Below are positions 45,707 to 46,230 of a stretch of DNA of 46,230 bases, in pieces. Each line of letters starts with the position of its first letter. Position 1 is the stretch's first letter. The notes beneath the pieces are model-generated. The model made no database searches, was not told where the DNA came from, and saw only the letters and a program-made list of their open reading frames with translations. Made by a program: the position numbers and the translations under genes. Source of the DNA: Bacteroidia bacterium (GTDB lineage: Bacteria; Bacteroidota; Bacteroidia; Bacteroidales; JAPLDU01); contig JAPLDU010000065.1 of NCBI GenBank assembly GCA_026391255.1, positions 1-46,230 of the forward strand, in the 5' to 3' direction.

Positions 45707-45859
45707 TTATTTTTTAAAAGAACAATCAGTATCACATCCACCACAGGAATGTATTCCTGTTTTGTTTCCGTCTGCTGCAAACAATGGCCTGAATACTTTG
45801 AAAATAACCGAAGCGACGGTTATTCCTACAATAATTAACACAATTACATCCTGAAACAT
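45707..45859 (-). CDS. FeoB-associated Cys-rich membrane protein (50 residues)
   Basis: The product has 50 residues: one membrane helix (VIVLIIVGITVASVIF), a basic step (KVFRPLF) and a Cys-rich end CGGCDTDC. This fits the small FeoB-associated Cys-rich proteins encoded next to ferrous-iron transport genes. The ATG is at 45859 and the TAA ends at 45707. It was easily missed because it is short. It ends 4 bases from the stop of the LysM protein on the other strand. A feoA/feoB gene would be expected upstream on this strand, beyond the window's right end; none is visible here. Its role in iron handling is by family resemblance. Confidence 0.8.
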   Translation of the reverse strand: MFQDVIVLIIVGITVASVIFKVFRPLFAADGNKTGIHSCGGCDTDCSFKK

Positions 45860-45879
45860 AAAATCATTAGTTTGTAAAG

Positions 45880-45948
45880 TTCATTAAGTTTATAAAGTTC
45901 GTAAAGTTCATAAAGTTTGTAAAGTTCATAAAGTTTATAAAGTTATAT
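45880..45948 (+). repeat. Phrase repeat E, reverse-complement copy
   Basis: Drifting 10-bp units of AAAGTTCATA / AAGTTTATAA; the reverse complement (AACTTTATAA) fills 10625-10678. Confidence 0.8.
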
Positions 45949-45954
45949 CCATCG

Positions 45955-46230
45955 ATTGTCCCTTAGTCTCTTAGTCTCTCAGTCACTTAGTCTCTTCGTC
46001 GCCCGGTCGCTTAGTTCGTCAAATCTCTTCGTCCCTCAGTCGCCCTTTCGTCCCGTCGCTTAGTTCGCCAAGTCTCTTAGTCACTCAGTCTCTTAGTTTC
46101 TTCGTCGCCCGGTCGCTTAGTTCGTCAAATCTCTTCGTCCCTCAGTCGCCCTTTCGCCCCGTCGCTTAGTTCGCCAAGTCTCTTAGTCACTCAGTCACTT
46201 AGTCTCTTCGTCGCCCGGTCGCTTAGTTCG
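45955..46230 (+). repeat. Higher-order phrase repeat G with exact 106-bp period (continues beyond window)
   Basis: Drifting words CTTAGTCT, CAGTCACT, TTCGTCGCCCGGTCGC and TCAAATCTCTTCGTC form a block that repeats exactly every 106 bases. The landmark TCTTCGTCGCCCGG starts at 45993, 46099 and 46205. The two complete copies differ by only a few bases. It has no long open frame and is GC-richer than other intergenic DNA. Confidence 0.9.

Noticed and set aside
45955-46230. Possible CRISPR or tandem-coding repeat
   Set aside because: The 106-bp period lacks a repeat-spacer pattern and there is no open frame across it; kept instead as a non-coding higher-order repeat.

Overview
The window looks like a chromosomal segment of an uncultured member of the Bacteroidota (Bacteroidetes). 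The evidence is: four proteins with C-terminal type IX secretion (T9SS type A) sorting domains; Omp28-, DUF6029- and DUF5686-family envelope proteins; Bacteroidota-type -7 promoter boxes (TAnnTTTG) in front of many genes; weak or absent Shine-Dalgarno sequences; and the ribosomal order rplM-rpsI-rpsB-tsf. Base composition is AT-rich between genes and moderate inside housekeeping genes. No tRNA, rRNA gene, transposase, phage gene or CRISPR array was found.

Layout. 1-2.6 kb: a GtrA-like flippase and a GT-C glycosyltransferase, divergent. 3.2-4.2 kb: a PflX/COG1313 radical SAM protein. 4.6-7.8 kb: rplM-rpsI-rpsB-tsf, with repeat DNA wedged between rpsB and tsf. 8.4-15.0 kb: exported thioredoxin-fold proteins (an Omp28/T9SS protein, a TlpA-like protein, and a DUF6029 plus Omp28-lipoprotein pair) and a small beta-barrel. 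15.4-17.1 kb: ubiX and dprA overlapping. 17.4-21.2 kb: a KdpD/KdpE-like two-component pair fused head-to-tail to a kup potassium transporter that is broken by a perfect 16-bp tandem duplication. 21.8-28.3 kb: T9SS cargo proteins, small orphan proteins and an exonuclease/GIY-YIG protein. 28.3-31.3 kb (minus strand): citrate synthase and enolase. 31.8-35.9 kb: a TonB-like protein, a DUF5686 barrel and a membrane protein. 36.4-40.3 kb: tryptophanase and a C10 cysteine protease with CUB domains. 40.6-45.9 kb: ogt, a lipoprotein, an NlpC/P60 peptidase, a LysM/periplasmic-binding-fold protein, and a short Cys-rich FeoB-associated protein on the minus strand.

What is most unusual is the intergenic DNA. 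Nearly every gap is filled with members of a limited set of non-coding repeat families, called A-N and P below. Some are long palindromic, MITE-like units (L, M, N, P, F and a 98-bp palindrome). Others are arrays of drifting 7-12-bp 'phrases', such as CCTGATA, AAGTCAT, TTAGTCT, GCCTATT, TTTCAAA and AACTTTATAA. The same phrase recurs at distant loci, phrases sit inside palindromic cassettes, and a 14-15-bp TCCGCC/GGCGGA palindrome is dropped into different phrases. One unit is inserted into another with an apparent target duplication. A triloop-hairpin family (K) shows compensatory stem changes. Several phrase arrays begin at, or run into, the ends of genes (eno, the radical SAM gene, ogt, the DUF5686 gene). 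At the right edge lies a higher-order repeat with an exact 106-bp period. Together these look like an active, non-coding repeat ecology that targets gene boundaries. Its mechanism cannot be read from this window.

Start codons were chosen from ATG codons and promoter positions where TTG-initiated extensions were possible. All functions are by recognition of sequence motifs, without database searches.
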